From Streptomyces marincola (lineage in GTDB: Bacteria; Actinomycetota; Actinomycetes; Streptomycetales; Streptomycetaceae): a stretch of 64,000 nt of DNA. Every line of letters starts with the position of its first letter. Position 1 is the first letter of the stretch. The DNA lies in contig NZ_CP084541.1 of NCBI RefSeq assembly GCF_020410765.1, positions 5,289,001 through 5,353,000 on the forward strand, given 5' to 3'. Below are positions 1 through 7,486 of the stretch, piece after piece. The translations under genes were made by a program, and so were the position numbers. The notes under the pieces are model-generated. The model saw only the letters and a list, made by a program, of their open reading frames with translations, was not told the DNA's origin and searched no databases.

Positions 1-1
1 C

Positions 2-832
2 GAGGGCGCCCGCGTCGAGTGGCTGCCCGTCGACGCGTACGGCCGCGTCGCCCCCGACGCGCTGCGCGAGGCGATCGAACGCGACCCCGACGACGTCGCC
101 CTGGTCACCGTGATGTGGGCGAACAACGAGATCGGCACCGTGCTCCCGGTCGCCGCGCTCGCCGCCGTCTGCGCGGAGTTCGGCATCCCGATGCACGCGG
201 ACGCGGTGCAGGCCGTCGGGCAGCTCGACGTCGACTTCGGCGCCTCGGGCCTGGCCGCGCTCTCCGTCTCCGCCCACAAGATCGGCGGCCCCTACGGCAT
301 CGGCGCCCTGCTGCTCGGCCGGGACGTGACCCCGACGCCCGTGCTGCACGGCGGCGGCCAGGAGCGCGAGATCCGTTCCGGAACGCTCGACGTCCCGGCC
401 GTCGCCGCCTTCGCCGTCGCCGCGGAGCTGGCCGCGCAGCGCCGCGCGGACAGCGCCGCCCGCATCGCCGCGCTGCGCGACGAGCTGATCGCCGCGGTGC
501 GCGCGGCCGTGCCCGACGCCGTGCTCGGCGGCGACCCCGACCCGGCCGGGCGGCTGCCGGGGAACGCCCACTTCGCGTTCCCCGGCTGCGAGGGCGACTC
601 CCTGCTGCTGCTGCTCGACGCCCAGGGCATCGAGTGCTCCACCGGCTCGGCGTGCACCGCGGGCGTGGCCCAGCCGAGCCACGTGCTGCTGGCCACCGGC
701 GCGGACCGCGAACTCGCCCGGGGCACGCTCCGCTTCACCCTCGGGCACACCTCGACCCGGGCGGACGTGGCGGCCGTCGCCGAGGCGATCGGCCCCGCGG
801 TCCTGCGGGCCAGGACGGCCGGGCTCACGTAG
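2..832 (+). CDS. Cysteine desulfurase (NifS/IscS family), 5' truncated
   Basis: This is the C-terminal 276 residues of a PLP-dependent cysteine desulfurase, which takes sulfur from L-cysteine as an enzyme persulfide. The reading frame is open from base 2 and the start lies outside the window. Visible landmarks are the MWANNEIGT segment, the PLP-binding lysine in SVSAHKIGGPYG, and the sulfur-accepting cysteine in CSTGSACTAG. Family members are about 390 residues, so roughly the first 110 are missing. mnmA follows after 57 bp, which fits a role as sulfur donor for tRNA thiolation. Whether it also serves Fe-S assembly cannot be told from the sequence. Confidence 0.93.
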   Translation, partial: EGARVEWLPVDAYGRVAPDALREAIERDPDDVALVTVMWANNEIGTVLPVAALAAVCAEFGIPMHADAVQAVGQLDVDFGASGLAALSVSAHKIGGPYGIGALLLGRDVTPTPVLHGGGQEREIRSGTLDVPAVAAFAVAAELAAQRRADSAARIAALRDELIAAVRAAVPDAVLGGDPDPAGRLPGNAHFAFPGCEGDSLLLLLDAQGIECSTGSACTAGVAQPSHVLLATGADRELARGTLRFTLGHTSTRADVAAVAEAIGPAVLRARTAGLT

Positions 833-877
833 CCCGCCAGGCGCGCGGGGCCCGCGCGCCACGCGCCGCCCTGGGAC

Positions 878-883
878 TACCCT
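878..883 (+). promoter_or_regulatory. Putative -10 hexamer of mnmA
   Basis: TACCCT lies exactly 6 nt before the GTG at 890. If used, transcription would begin at or next to the start codon and give a leaderless mRNA. No clear -35 hexamer is seen. Confidence 0.4.
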
Positions 884-889
884 GGTGGA

Positions 890-2050
890 GTGATGACTGA
901 CTCCCTCCCCGGCTCCCCCTCCGGCCCCGCCGGCGGACCCGGGCGCCGCCTGCGCGTGCTGGCCGCGATGTCGGGCGGCGTGGACTCCGCCGTCGCCGCC
1001 GCCCGCGCCGTCGACGCCGGCCACGAGGTGACCGGCGTCCACCTCGCCCTCTCGGCGAATCCCCAATCGTTCCGCACCGGAGCGCGCGGCTGCTGCACCG
1101 TCGAGGACTCGCGCGACGCCCGCCGCGCGGCCGACGTGATCGGCATCCCGTTCTATGTGTGGGACCTGGCCGAACGCTTCCGCCAGGACGTCGTCGAGGA
1201 CTTCATCGCCGAGTACCGCGAGGGCCGCACCCCCAACCCGTGCCTGCGCTGCAACGAGAAGATCAAGTTCGCCGCGCTCCTCGACAAGGCGCTCGCGCTG
1301 GGCTTCGACGCCGTCTGCACCGGCCACTACGCGACCGTCGTGCGCACGCCGGAGGGGCACCGGGAGCTGCACCGCTCCGCCGACCTGGGCAAGGACCAGA
1401 GCTACGTGCTCGGCGTCCTGGACGAACGGCAGCTGGCGCACGCGATGTTCCCGCTCGGCGACACGCGGGCCACCAAGGAGGAGATCCGGGCCGAGGCGGA
1501 ACGGCGCGGCCTGGCCGTGGCGCGCAAGCCCGACAGCCACGACATCTGCTTCATCGCCGACGGCGACACCCAGGGCTTCCTCGCCGGGCACCTCGGCTCG
1601 GCCGAGGGCGACATCCTCGACGAGGAGGGCCGGAAGGTCGGCACCCACAGCGGTGCGCACGGCTTCACCATCGGGCAGCGGCGCGGCCTGCGCATCGGCC
1701 ACCCGGCCCCGGACGGCAAGCCGCGCTACGTGCTGGACATCTCGCCCGTCGCCAACACCGTGACCGTCGGCCCCGCCGAGGCACTCGACGTCGTGGCCCT
1801 GACCGCCATCAGGCCGCGCTGGTGCGGCGCGGCGCCGACCGGGCCAGGACGCTACACCGCGCAGTTGCGCGCGCACGGCGGCGAGACGCCGGTCACGGCG
1901 GAGCCGGAGGGCGACACGCTGCGGGTCGCCTTCGCCGAGCCGGTGCGCGGGGTCGCGCCCGGCCAGGCGATCGTGCTCTACGACGGAACGCGCGTCGTGG
2001 GCTCCGCGACCATCGCCGCGACGGAGCGCGCGGGCGCGCCCGTGGGCTGA
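890..2050 (+). CDS. mnmA: tRNA-specific 2-thiouridylase MnmA
   Basis: MnmA thiolates U34 of the tRNAs for Lys, Glu and Gln in the cytoplasm, using ATP and relayed sulfur. The N-terminus has the PP-loop motif SGGVDS. The two catalytic cysteines are in TPNPCLRC (about residue 118) and SHDICFI (about residue 220), followed by the C-terminal beta-barrel domain. The length (386 aa) is normal. GTG 890 and ATG 893 are both possible. A -10-like hexamer 6 nt before 890 and no Shine-Dalgarno sequence favour leaderless translation from 890. It sits directly after the cysteine desulfurase. Glu and Gln tRNA genes occur at the far end of the window, but those have C34 anticodons and are not themselves substrates. 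Confidence 0.95.
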   Translation: MMTDSLPGSPSGPAGGPGRRLRVLAAMSGGVDSAVAAARAVDAGHEVTGVHLALSANPQSFRTGARGCCTVEDSRDARRAADVIGIPFYVWDLAERFRQDVVEDFIAEYREGRTPNPCLRCNEKIKFAALLDKALALGFDAVCTGHYATVVRTPEGHRELHRSADLGKDQSYVLGVLDERQLAHAMFPLGDTRATKEEIRAEAERRGLAVARKPDSHDICFIADGDTQGFLAGHLGSAEGDILDEEGRKVGTHSGAHGFTIGQRRGLRIGHPAPDGKPRYVLDISPVANTVTVGPAEALDVVALTAIRPRWCGAAPTGPGRYTAQLRAHGGETPVTAEPEGDTLRVAFAEPVRGVAPGQAIVLYDGTRVVGSATIAATERAGAPVG

Positions 2051-2158
2051 CCGCGCCCGCTCCGGCGCCGTTCACGCCGGTGCGTTCGGCGCGTGTGCGG
2101 CGCGTTCCTCGGGCACGCGGCGCGTTGTCACGCCGCCCGGCGCGCCGCTCGCCCGCGC

Positions 2159-2183
2159 GCCGGCGCGGTGGGCCCGCGCCGGC
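2159..2183. terminator. Hairpin between convergent genes
   Basis: A perfect 10-bp stem (2159-2168 with 2174-2183) and 5-nt loop lie between the convergent mnmA and nitrilase genes. There is no T-run, as is common in Streptomyces. Confidence 0.5.
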
Positions 2184-2984
2184 TCACACGACGTCGCGCC
2201 TGCGGTTGGCGAGCACCGGCAGCGTGCGCCGCACCTCGTCGGCCTCGGCCGGGTCCACGTCGACCAGAAGCAGGCCGGGTTCGGCGCCCAGGCGCCCGCG
2301 CACCTCGCCGAACGGGGACACCACCATGCTGTGCCCGATCCCCGTGGGCGCGGTCGTCGCGGGCACCTCGCCCACGGTCGCCGGGTCCGCCTGCCCCGCC
2401 GCGACCACCCAGCACGTGCTGTCCAGGGCCCTGGCCCTGACGAGGAGTTCCCACTGCTCCGCCTTGCCCGGGCCCGAGCCCCAGGACGCGGGCAGCAGCA
2501 CCACCCGTGCCCCCTCGTCCGCGAGGCGCGTGAACAGGCCGGGGAACCGCACGTCGTAGCACGTCGCGAAGCCGAGCACCACGCCGTCGAGCGCGGCCGT
2601 CACCGCGCGGTCGCCCGGCGCGACGGTCGCCGACTCGGTGAAGCCGAACGCGTCGAACACGTGCAGCTTGTCGTAGTGCGTGTCCACGCCCCGGCCGGTG
2701 ATCAGCAGCGTGTTGCGCACCCGCCCGTCGCCCGACGGCGTGAACATCCCGGCCACCACCAGCACCCCGGCGGCCTCGGCGGCGGCGCGCACCCGCGTCG
2801 CCCAGGGACCGTCGAGCGGCTCGGCCAGCGGCCCCAGCGGGATGCCGAACCTCGCCATCGCCGCCTCGGGGAACACCACCACGTCGGCGCCTTCCGCCGC
2901 CGCCCGCGCCGTCTGCTCGGCGACGGCCGCCAGGTTCTCCTCCGGCGAGACGCCGGACGCCAGTTGACTCACTGCGATGCGCAC
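2184..2984 (-). CDS. Carbon-nitrogen hydrolase (nitrilase superfamily)
   Basis: A 266-aa cytoplasmic amidase or nitrilase-like enzyme. The Glu-Lys-Cys catalytic triad is visible: Glu in VVFPEAAMARFG, Lys in HYDKLHVFD, Cys in FATCYDVRFPGL. The size and motifs fit the omega-amidase/Nit2-like branch, but the substrate cannot be assigned. The GTG at 2984 was chosen because GAAGGAG lies just upstream and the protein then opens with the usual MRIAVSQL-type strand. The SDR gene begins 43 bp away on the other strand, so the two promoters must overlap. Its end faces mnmA across a hairpin. Confidence 0.9.
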   Translation of the reverse strand: MRIAVSQLASGVSPEENLAAVAEQTARAAAEGADVVVFPEAAMARFGIPLGPLAEPLDGPWATRVRAAAEAAGVLVVAGMFTPSGDGRVRNTLLITGRGVDTHYDKLHVFDAFGFTESATVAPGDRAVTAALDGVVLGFATCYDVRFPGLFTRLADEGARVVLLPASWGSGPGKAEQWELLVRARALDSTCWVVAAGQADPATVGEVPATTAPTGIGHSMVVSPFGEVRGRLGAEPGLLLVDVDPAEADEVRRTLPVLANRRRDVV

Positions 2985-3027
2985 GGGGAGATCTCCTTCG
3001 TTCCCGGGTGTGGGAGACCATGGTCGT

Positions 3028-3714
3028 ATGGCAACACATGTGATCACAGGTGCGGGCTCGGGTATTGGCGCGGCGGTCGCGCGCCGGCTCGCGGAGCGCG
3101 GCGACGAGGTGTGGCTGTGGGCGCGCGACGCGGCACGCGCGCGGGAGCTCGAAAAGCAGTTCCCCGGCGCGCGAACGCTGGTGGGGGACCTGGGCGAGCC
3201 CGAGCGCCTGTCCTGGGCGCTGGGCCACCAGTCGCCGCCCGACCGCATCGACTCGCTCGTGCACAGCGCGGGCGTCGTCGACCTCGGCGGCGTCGGGGAG
3301 CTGACCCCGAAGATCTGGCTGGCCACGCTCGCGACCAACCTCGTGGCCCCCGCGGAGCTGACCCGGCTGCTCCTGCCCCAGCTGCGCGCCGCGCGCGGCC
3401 ACGTCGTCTTCATCAACTCCGGCGCCGGGCTGCACGCCTACCCGCAGTGGGGCGCCTACGCGGCGAGCAAGCACGGGCTCAGGGCGCTGGCGGACGCGCT
3501 GCGCGGCGAGGAGGCCAAGGCAGGGGTGCGCGTGACCACCGTCCACCCCGGGCGCACCGCCACGCCGATGCAGGAGAAGGTCCACCGGCAGGAGGGCAAG
3601 ACCTACGACCCGGAACGGTGGCTCGCGCCCGACGCGGTGGCGACCACCGTGCTCACCGCCCTCGACCTGCCGCGCGGCAACGACATCACCGACCTGACCG
3701 TCCGCCCCTCCTGA
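3028..3714 (+). CDS. Short-chain dehydrogenase/reductase
   Basis: A 228-aa SDR oxidoreductase. The N-terminal TGAGSGIG Rossmann motif binds NAD(P)H, NSGAG lies in the middle, and the YAASK motif supplies the catalytic Tyr and Lys. The basic residues after the glycine motif (WARDAARAREL) lean toward NADPH. ATG 3028 places the glycine motif at residue 7, as usual. A longer start at 2977 would overlap the divergent nitrilase gene and adds a tail without family character. The substrate is unknown. It is followed by a strong hairpin. Confidence 0.88.
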   Translation: MATHVITGAGSGIGAAVARRLAERGDEVWLWARDAARARELEKQFPGARTLVGDLGEPERLSWALGHQSPPDRIDSLVHSAGVVDLGGVGELTPKIWLATLATNLVAPAELTRLLLPQLRAARGHVVFINSGAGLHAYPQWGAYAASKHGLRALADALRGEEAKAGVRVTTVHPGRTATPMQEKVHRQEGKTYDPERWLAPDAVATTVLTALDLPRGNDITDLTVRPS

Positions 3715-3723
3715 CCGGCGACC

Positions 3724-3773
3724 GCCCGTCGTGACGGCGGCCCCCGCCGCCCCCGGCGGCCGTCACGACGGGC
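3724..3773 (+). terminator. Rho-independent-type hairpin after the SDR gene
   Basis: A perfect 15-bp inverted repeat (3724-3738 with 3759-3773) with a GC-rich 20-nt centre lies 10 bp after the SDR stop codon. Confidence 0.6.
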
Positions 3774-3805
3774 CGCCTGCCGCTGGCCGCCGGGAGCGGG
3801 TGACC

Positions 3806-3811
3806 TACGTT
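3806..3811 (+). promoter_or_regulatory. Putative -10 hexamer, MetE-like gene
   Basis: TACGTT is followed by a 6-nt gap and the GTG at 3818, which suggests a leaderless mRNA. Confidence 0.45.
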
Positions 3812-3817
3812 GTCCCC

Positions 3818-4840
3818 GTGACTGACACGACGAAGTTCCCCTGGGGCCCGGCCGCCGCGACCGGGACCGGCTCCCTGCCGGGCGAGGACGCGCGGGAGGC
3901 CGCCCGGATCGTCACCGGCACGCTGGAGTCGCTGCCCTTCCTCCCCGAGCTGCCGGCCCGCGGCCCGGGCGCCGACATGATCGGCCGCACCACGGGCCTG
4001 CTGGCCGAGCTGTACGCGCATGTCGAGCCGAGCGGCTGGCGGATCAGCGACCGGCCGGGCCGCGACACGCGGCGTGCCCGCGCCTGGCTGCGCGAGGACC
4101 TCGACGCCGTCGAGGAGTTCACCCAGGGCTTCGAGGGCCCGCTGAAGGTGTCGGCCGTCGGGCCCTGGACGCTCGCCGCCGCGCTCGAACGCCGCAACGG
4201 CGAGGCCATGCTCGGGGACACCGGGGCCCGCGGGGACCTGGCGGCCTCACTGGCCGAAGGGCTTGCCGGGCACCTCGACGACGTGCGGCGGCGGGTCCCC
4301 GGCGCCCGCGTCGTCCTCCAGCTCGACGAGCCCTCGCTGCCCGCCGTGCTCGCCGGCCGGGTCCCGACGGCGAGCGGGTACCGCGCGCACCGGGCCGTCG
4401 ACCCCGCCGTGGCCGAGGAGGCGCTGCGCGAGGTGGTCGCGGCGTTCGGGGACACGCCCGTGGTCGTCCACTGCTGCGCGCCGGGCGTGCCGTTCGGGCT
4501 GCTGCGCCGCGCCGGCGCGACGGGTGTCTCGTTCGACTTCTCCTTGCTCACCGAACGTGACGACGAGGCCGTGGGCGAGGCCGCCGAGGGCGGTACGGCC
4601 CTGTTCGCCGGGGTCGTTCCCGGGCGGGGCACGCACGCGGAGGAATTGTCGGACCCGGCCGGTACTGTCGGTGGGGTCAGGTCGCTCTGGCGCAGGTTGG
4701 GCCTGTCTCCCGCGCTCCTTCCGGAGGTGGTGACGGTCACCCCGGCCTGCGGTCTCGCGGGCGCGTCCCCCGGCTACGCCCGGGCCGCGCTCACCCATTG
4801 CGTCCGGGCGGCGACATCCCTCGCGGACAACCCTGAGTGA
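3818..4840 (+). CDS. Stand-alone MetE C-terminal-like (cobalamin-independent methionine synthase family) protein
   Basis: A 340-aa protein with the fold of the catalytic C-terminal half of MetE. It opens with FPWGPAAATGTGSLPG and keeps zinc-type ligands: the HCC of VVVHCCAPG (H218, C220) and the PACGL cysteine near residue 311. Full MetE is about 750 aa, and the N-terminal half is absent here. Short homologues occur widely in actinobacteria; some archaeal short forms transfer methyl groups to homocysteine from other donors, but the donor here is unknown. GTG 3818 is preferred because TACGTT sits 6 nt upstream. An in-frame GTG at 3800 is the alternative. The stop is close to the ligA start and the two genes are probably co-transcribed. 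Confidence 0.82.
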   Translation: MTDTTKFPWGPAAATGTGSLPGEDAREAARIVTGTLESLPFLPELPARGPGADMIGRTTGLLAELYAHVEPSGWRISDRPGRDTRRARAWLREDLDAVEEFTQGFEGPLKVSAVGPWTLAAALERRNGEAMLGDTGARGDLAASLAEGLAGHLDDVRRRVPGARVVLQLDEPSLPAVLAGRVPTASGYRAHRAVDPAVAEEALREVVAAFGDTPVVVHCCAPGVPFGLLRRAGATGVSFDFSLLTERDDEAVGEAAEGGTALFAGVVPGRGTHAEELSDPAGTVGGVRSLWRRLGLSPALLPEVVTVTPACGLAGASPGYARAALTHCVRAATSLADNPE

Positions 4841-4854
4841 CGGGAGACGAGACA

Positions 4855-7278
4855 GTGGCTGGCGAACGCGGCGTCGAACAGCAATCGGCAGTGCCCGCGG
4901 AGGCACGGGAGCGGCACGCCCGGCTGGCCGAGCAGGTCGAGGAGCACCGGTTCCGGTACTACGTGAAGACGCCGGTGATCAGCGACGCCGCGTTCGACGA
5001 GCTGCTGCGGGAGCTGGCCGGCCTTGAGGAGGAGCACCCCGAGCTGCGTACCGCCGACTCGCCCACCCAGCGCGTCGCGGGCTCCTACGAGACGGAGTTC
5101 ACCTCCGTGCCCCACCGCGAGCGGATGCTGTCCCTGGACAACGCGTTCGCCGACGAGGACCTCGACGCGTGGGCCGACCGGATCGCGGAGGAACTGCGCG
5201 GGATCGACTACCACTTCCTGTGCGAGCTCAAGGTGGACGGCCTCGCGGTCAACCTCACCTACGAGCACGGGCGCCTGACCCGCGCGGCCACCCGGGGCGA
5301 CGGGCGCACCGGCGAGGACATCACGCCCAACGTCCGCACCATCGACGAGGTGCCGCTGCGCCTGGCCGGTGACGACGTCCCGGCGCTCGTGGAGATCCGC
5401 GGGGAGGTGTTCTTCCCGATGGAGCGCTTCGTCGAGCTGAACGCGCGGCTGGTCGAGGCGGGCGACAAGCCGTTCGCCAACCCGCGCAACGCGGCGGCCG
5501 GCTCGCTGCGGCAGAAGGACCCGAAGGTCACCGCGAGCCGCCCGTTGCAGATGGTGGTGCACGGCATCGGCGCCTGCGAGGGACTCGTCCTCGACCGGCT
5601 CTCGCAGGCGTACGACCTGCTGAAGGGCTGGGGCCTGCCCACCGCGCGGGCCGCCAGGGTCGTGACCTCGGTCGACGGCGTCCGCGAGTTCATCGCGTAC
5701 TACGGCGAGCACCGGCACGCGGTGGAGCACGAGATCGACGGCGTCGTGGTGAAGGTGGACGAGGTCCCGCTCCAGGGCCGCCTCGGCAGCACGTCGCGGG
5801 CCCCGCGCTGGGCGCTGGCCTGGAAGTACCCGCCCGAGGAGGTCAACACCAAGCTGGTGGACATCCGCGTCGGCGTCGGCCGCACCGGCCGGGTCACGCC
5901 CTACGCGGTGGTGGAGCCGGTCACGGTGGCGGGCTCGGAGGTGGAGTTCGCCACCCTGCACAACCAGCAGGTGGTCAAGGCCAAGGGCGTGCTGATCGGG
6001 GACACCGTCGCGCTGCGCAAGGCGGGGGACGTGATCCCGGAGATCCTCGGCCCCGTGGCGGACCTCAGGGACGGCAGCGAGCGCGAGTTCGTCATGCCGG
6101 CGGAGTGCCCCGAGTGCGGAACGGCGCTCATGCCGATGAAGGAGGGCGACATCGACCTCCGCTGCCCCAACGCCAGATCCTGCCCCGCCCAGCTGCGGGA
6201 GCGCATCTACTACCTGGCCGGGCGCAGGTGCCTGGACGTGGACCACTTCGGCTACGTCGCCGCGACGGCCCTCACCCAGCCGCTTGAGCCGGCCCGCCCG
6301 CCGCTGGTCGACGAGGGGCGCATCTTCGAGTTGACCGTCGAGGAGCTGCTGCCCATCAGGTCCTACGTGCTCGATCAGGACACAGGACTGCCCAAGCGCG
6401 ATCCTGAGACCGGCGAGCCGAAGGTCGTCACGTTCTTCGCCAACCAGCAGGGCGAGCCCAAGAAGAACACGCTGGCCATGCTGGAGAGCATCCGCGAGGC
6501 CAGGCACCGGCCGCTGGCGCGGATCATCACCGGCCTGTCGATCCGGCACGTGGGCCCGGTGGCGGCGCAGGCGCTGGCGCGCGAGTTCCGCTCGCTCGAC
6601 CGGATCGCGGAGGCGAGCGAGGAGGAGTTGGCCGCCACCGAGGGGGTCGGCCCGACGATCGCCGCCTCGTTGAAGGACTGGTTCGCCGTGGACTGGCACC
6701 GGGACATCGTCGAACGGTGGCGCGCCGCCGGGGTCAGGCTCACCGAGGAGGGCGAGGGGGAAGCGGGGCCGCGCCCCCTGGCCGGGGTCACCGCGGTCGT
6801 CACCGGCACGCTGACGAGCCACACCCGGGACGGCGCGAAGGAAGCGTTGCAGAGCCGGGGGGCGAAGGTGACGGGGGCGGTCTCGAAGAAGACCGACTTC
6901 GTGATCGTCGGCGACAGCCCGGGCTCGAAGTACGACAAGGCGGTGCAGTTGAAGGTGCCGGTCCTGGACGAGGCCGGCTTCGCGGTGCTCCTGGCGGAGG
7001 GGCCCGAGGCGGCGCGGGCCGCGGCCCTCCCCGTTTCCGACGAGGCCGGGGACGACCGGGGGAGCGAGGGCGCGGCGGACGACGCGGCGGCCGGAAGCTC
7101 GGGCGGCGCCTCCGCGTCCGGAGGCGAGGCGGCCGAGGGAGAGGCGCCCGGGGAGAAGAAGGCGGGGAAGAAGACCGCGAAGAGGACCGCGAAGAAGGCC
7201 GAGAAGAAGAACGCCGGGGAAAAGCCGTCAGGGGAGGAGGCACCCGGGGCGGAGGCGAAGGCGGAGGACGGGGACTAG
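4855..7278 (+). CDS. ligA: NAD-dependent DNA ligase with a lysine-rich C-terminal tail
   Basis: LigA seals nicks during replication and repair using NAD+. The order is Ia domain, adenylation domain with the nucleophile Lys126 in ELKVDG, OB fold, zinc finger (CPECG and later Cys, about residues 418-445), helix-hairpin-helix repeats, and a BRCT domain (about 640-717). After BRCT comes an acidic/Gly-rich linker and then a tail of repeated Lys-Ala blocks (KKAGKK, AKRTAKKAEKK) to residue 807. Most bacterial LigA proteins stop at 670-740 aa. The GTG at 4855 has GGGAG eight nt upstream. A GTG at 4837 overlaps the previous stop but lacks a ribosome site. Confidence 0.95.
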   Translation: MAGERGVEQQSAVPAEARERHARLAEQVEEHRFRYYVKTPVISDAAFDELLRELAGLEEEHPELRTADSPTQRVAGSYETEFTSVPHRERMLSLDNAFADEDLDAWADRIAEELRGIDYHFLCELKVDGLAVNLTYEHGRLTRAATRGDGRTGEDITPNVRTIDEVPLRLAGDDVPALVEIRGEVFFPMERFVELNARLVEAGDKPFANPRNAAAGSLRQKDPKVTASRPLQMVVHGIGACEGLVLDRLSQAYDLLKGWGLPTARAARVVTSVDGVREFIAYYGEHRHAVEHEIDGVVVKVDEVPLQGRLGSTSRAPRWALAWKYPPEEVNTKLVDIRVGVGRTGRVTPYAVVEPVTVAGSEVEFATLHNQQVVKAKGVLIGDTVALRKAGDVIPEILGPVADLRDGSEREFVMPAECPECGTALMPMKEGDIDLRCPNARSCPAQLRERIYYLAGRRCLDVDHFGYVAATALTQPLEPARPPLVDEGRIFELTVEELLPIRSYVLDQDTGLPKRDPETGEPKVVTFFANQQGEPKKNTLAMLESIREARHRPLARIITGLSIRHVGPVAAQALAREFRSLDRIAEASEEELAATEGVGPTIAASLKDWFAVDWHRDIVERWRAAGVRLTEEGEGEAGPRPLAGVTAVVTGTLTSHTRDGAKEALQSRGAKVTGAVSKKTDFVIVGDSPGSKYDKAVQLKVPVLDEAGFAVLLAEGPEAARAAALPVSDEAGDDRGSEGAADDAAAGSSGGASASGGEAAEGEAPGEKKAGKKTAKRTAKKAEKKNAGEKPSGEEAPGAEAKAEDGD

Positions 7279-7426
7279 GGAGCAGCGGGCGGCGGGGGGC
7301 GGAGCACGAGGCGTCGGGCGGCCCGGATTCGACGCCGTGCGTCCGGCATATGTCCCTGGACTACGCGCACATGAGGGCGCGTCAGGATACGCGCCGGTTC
7401 CCTGCCCGCGCCACCATCCGGCGGCC

Positions 7427-7432
7427 TAGGGT
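7427..7432 (+). promoter_or_regulatory. Putative -10 hexamer upstream of the GGDEF-EAL gene
   Basis: TAGGGT would place a transcript start near 7439 and give a 5' leader of about 48 nt that contains a GC-rich hairpin and the AGAGGGA ribosome site. The rest of the 208-bp gap after ligA shows nothing recognisable. Confidence 0.3.
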
Positions 7433-7486
7433 GGGGTGGTGCGCCCGCTCGGGCGCGGGCGACACCGGCCGTGAGAGGGATCCGCC

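Noticed and set aside
4837..4854. Earlier GTG start of ligA overlapping the preceding stop codon
   Set aside because: No ribosome site before it, while GTG 4855 has GGGAG at good spacing. Not excluded.
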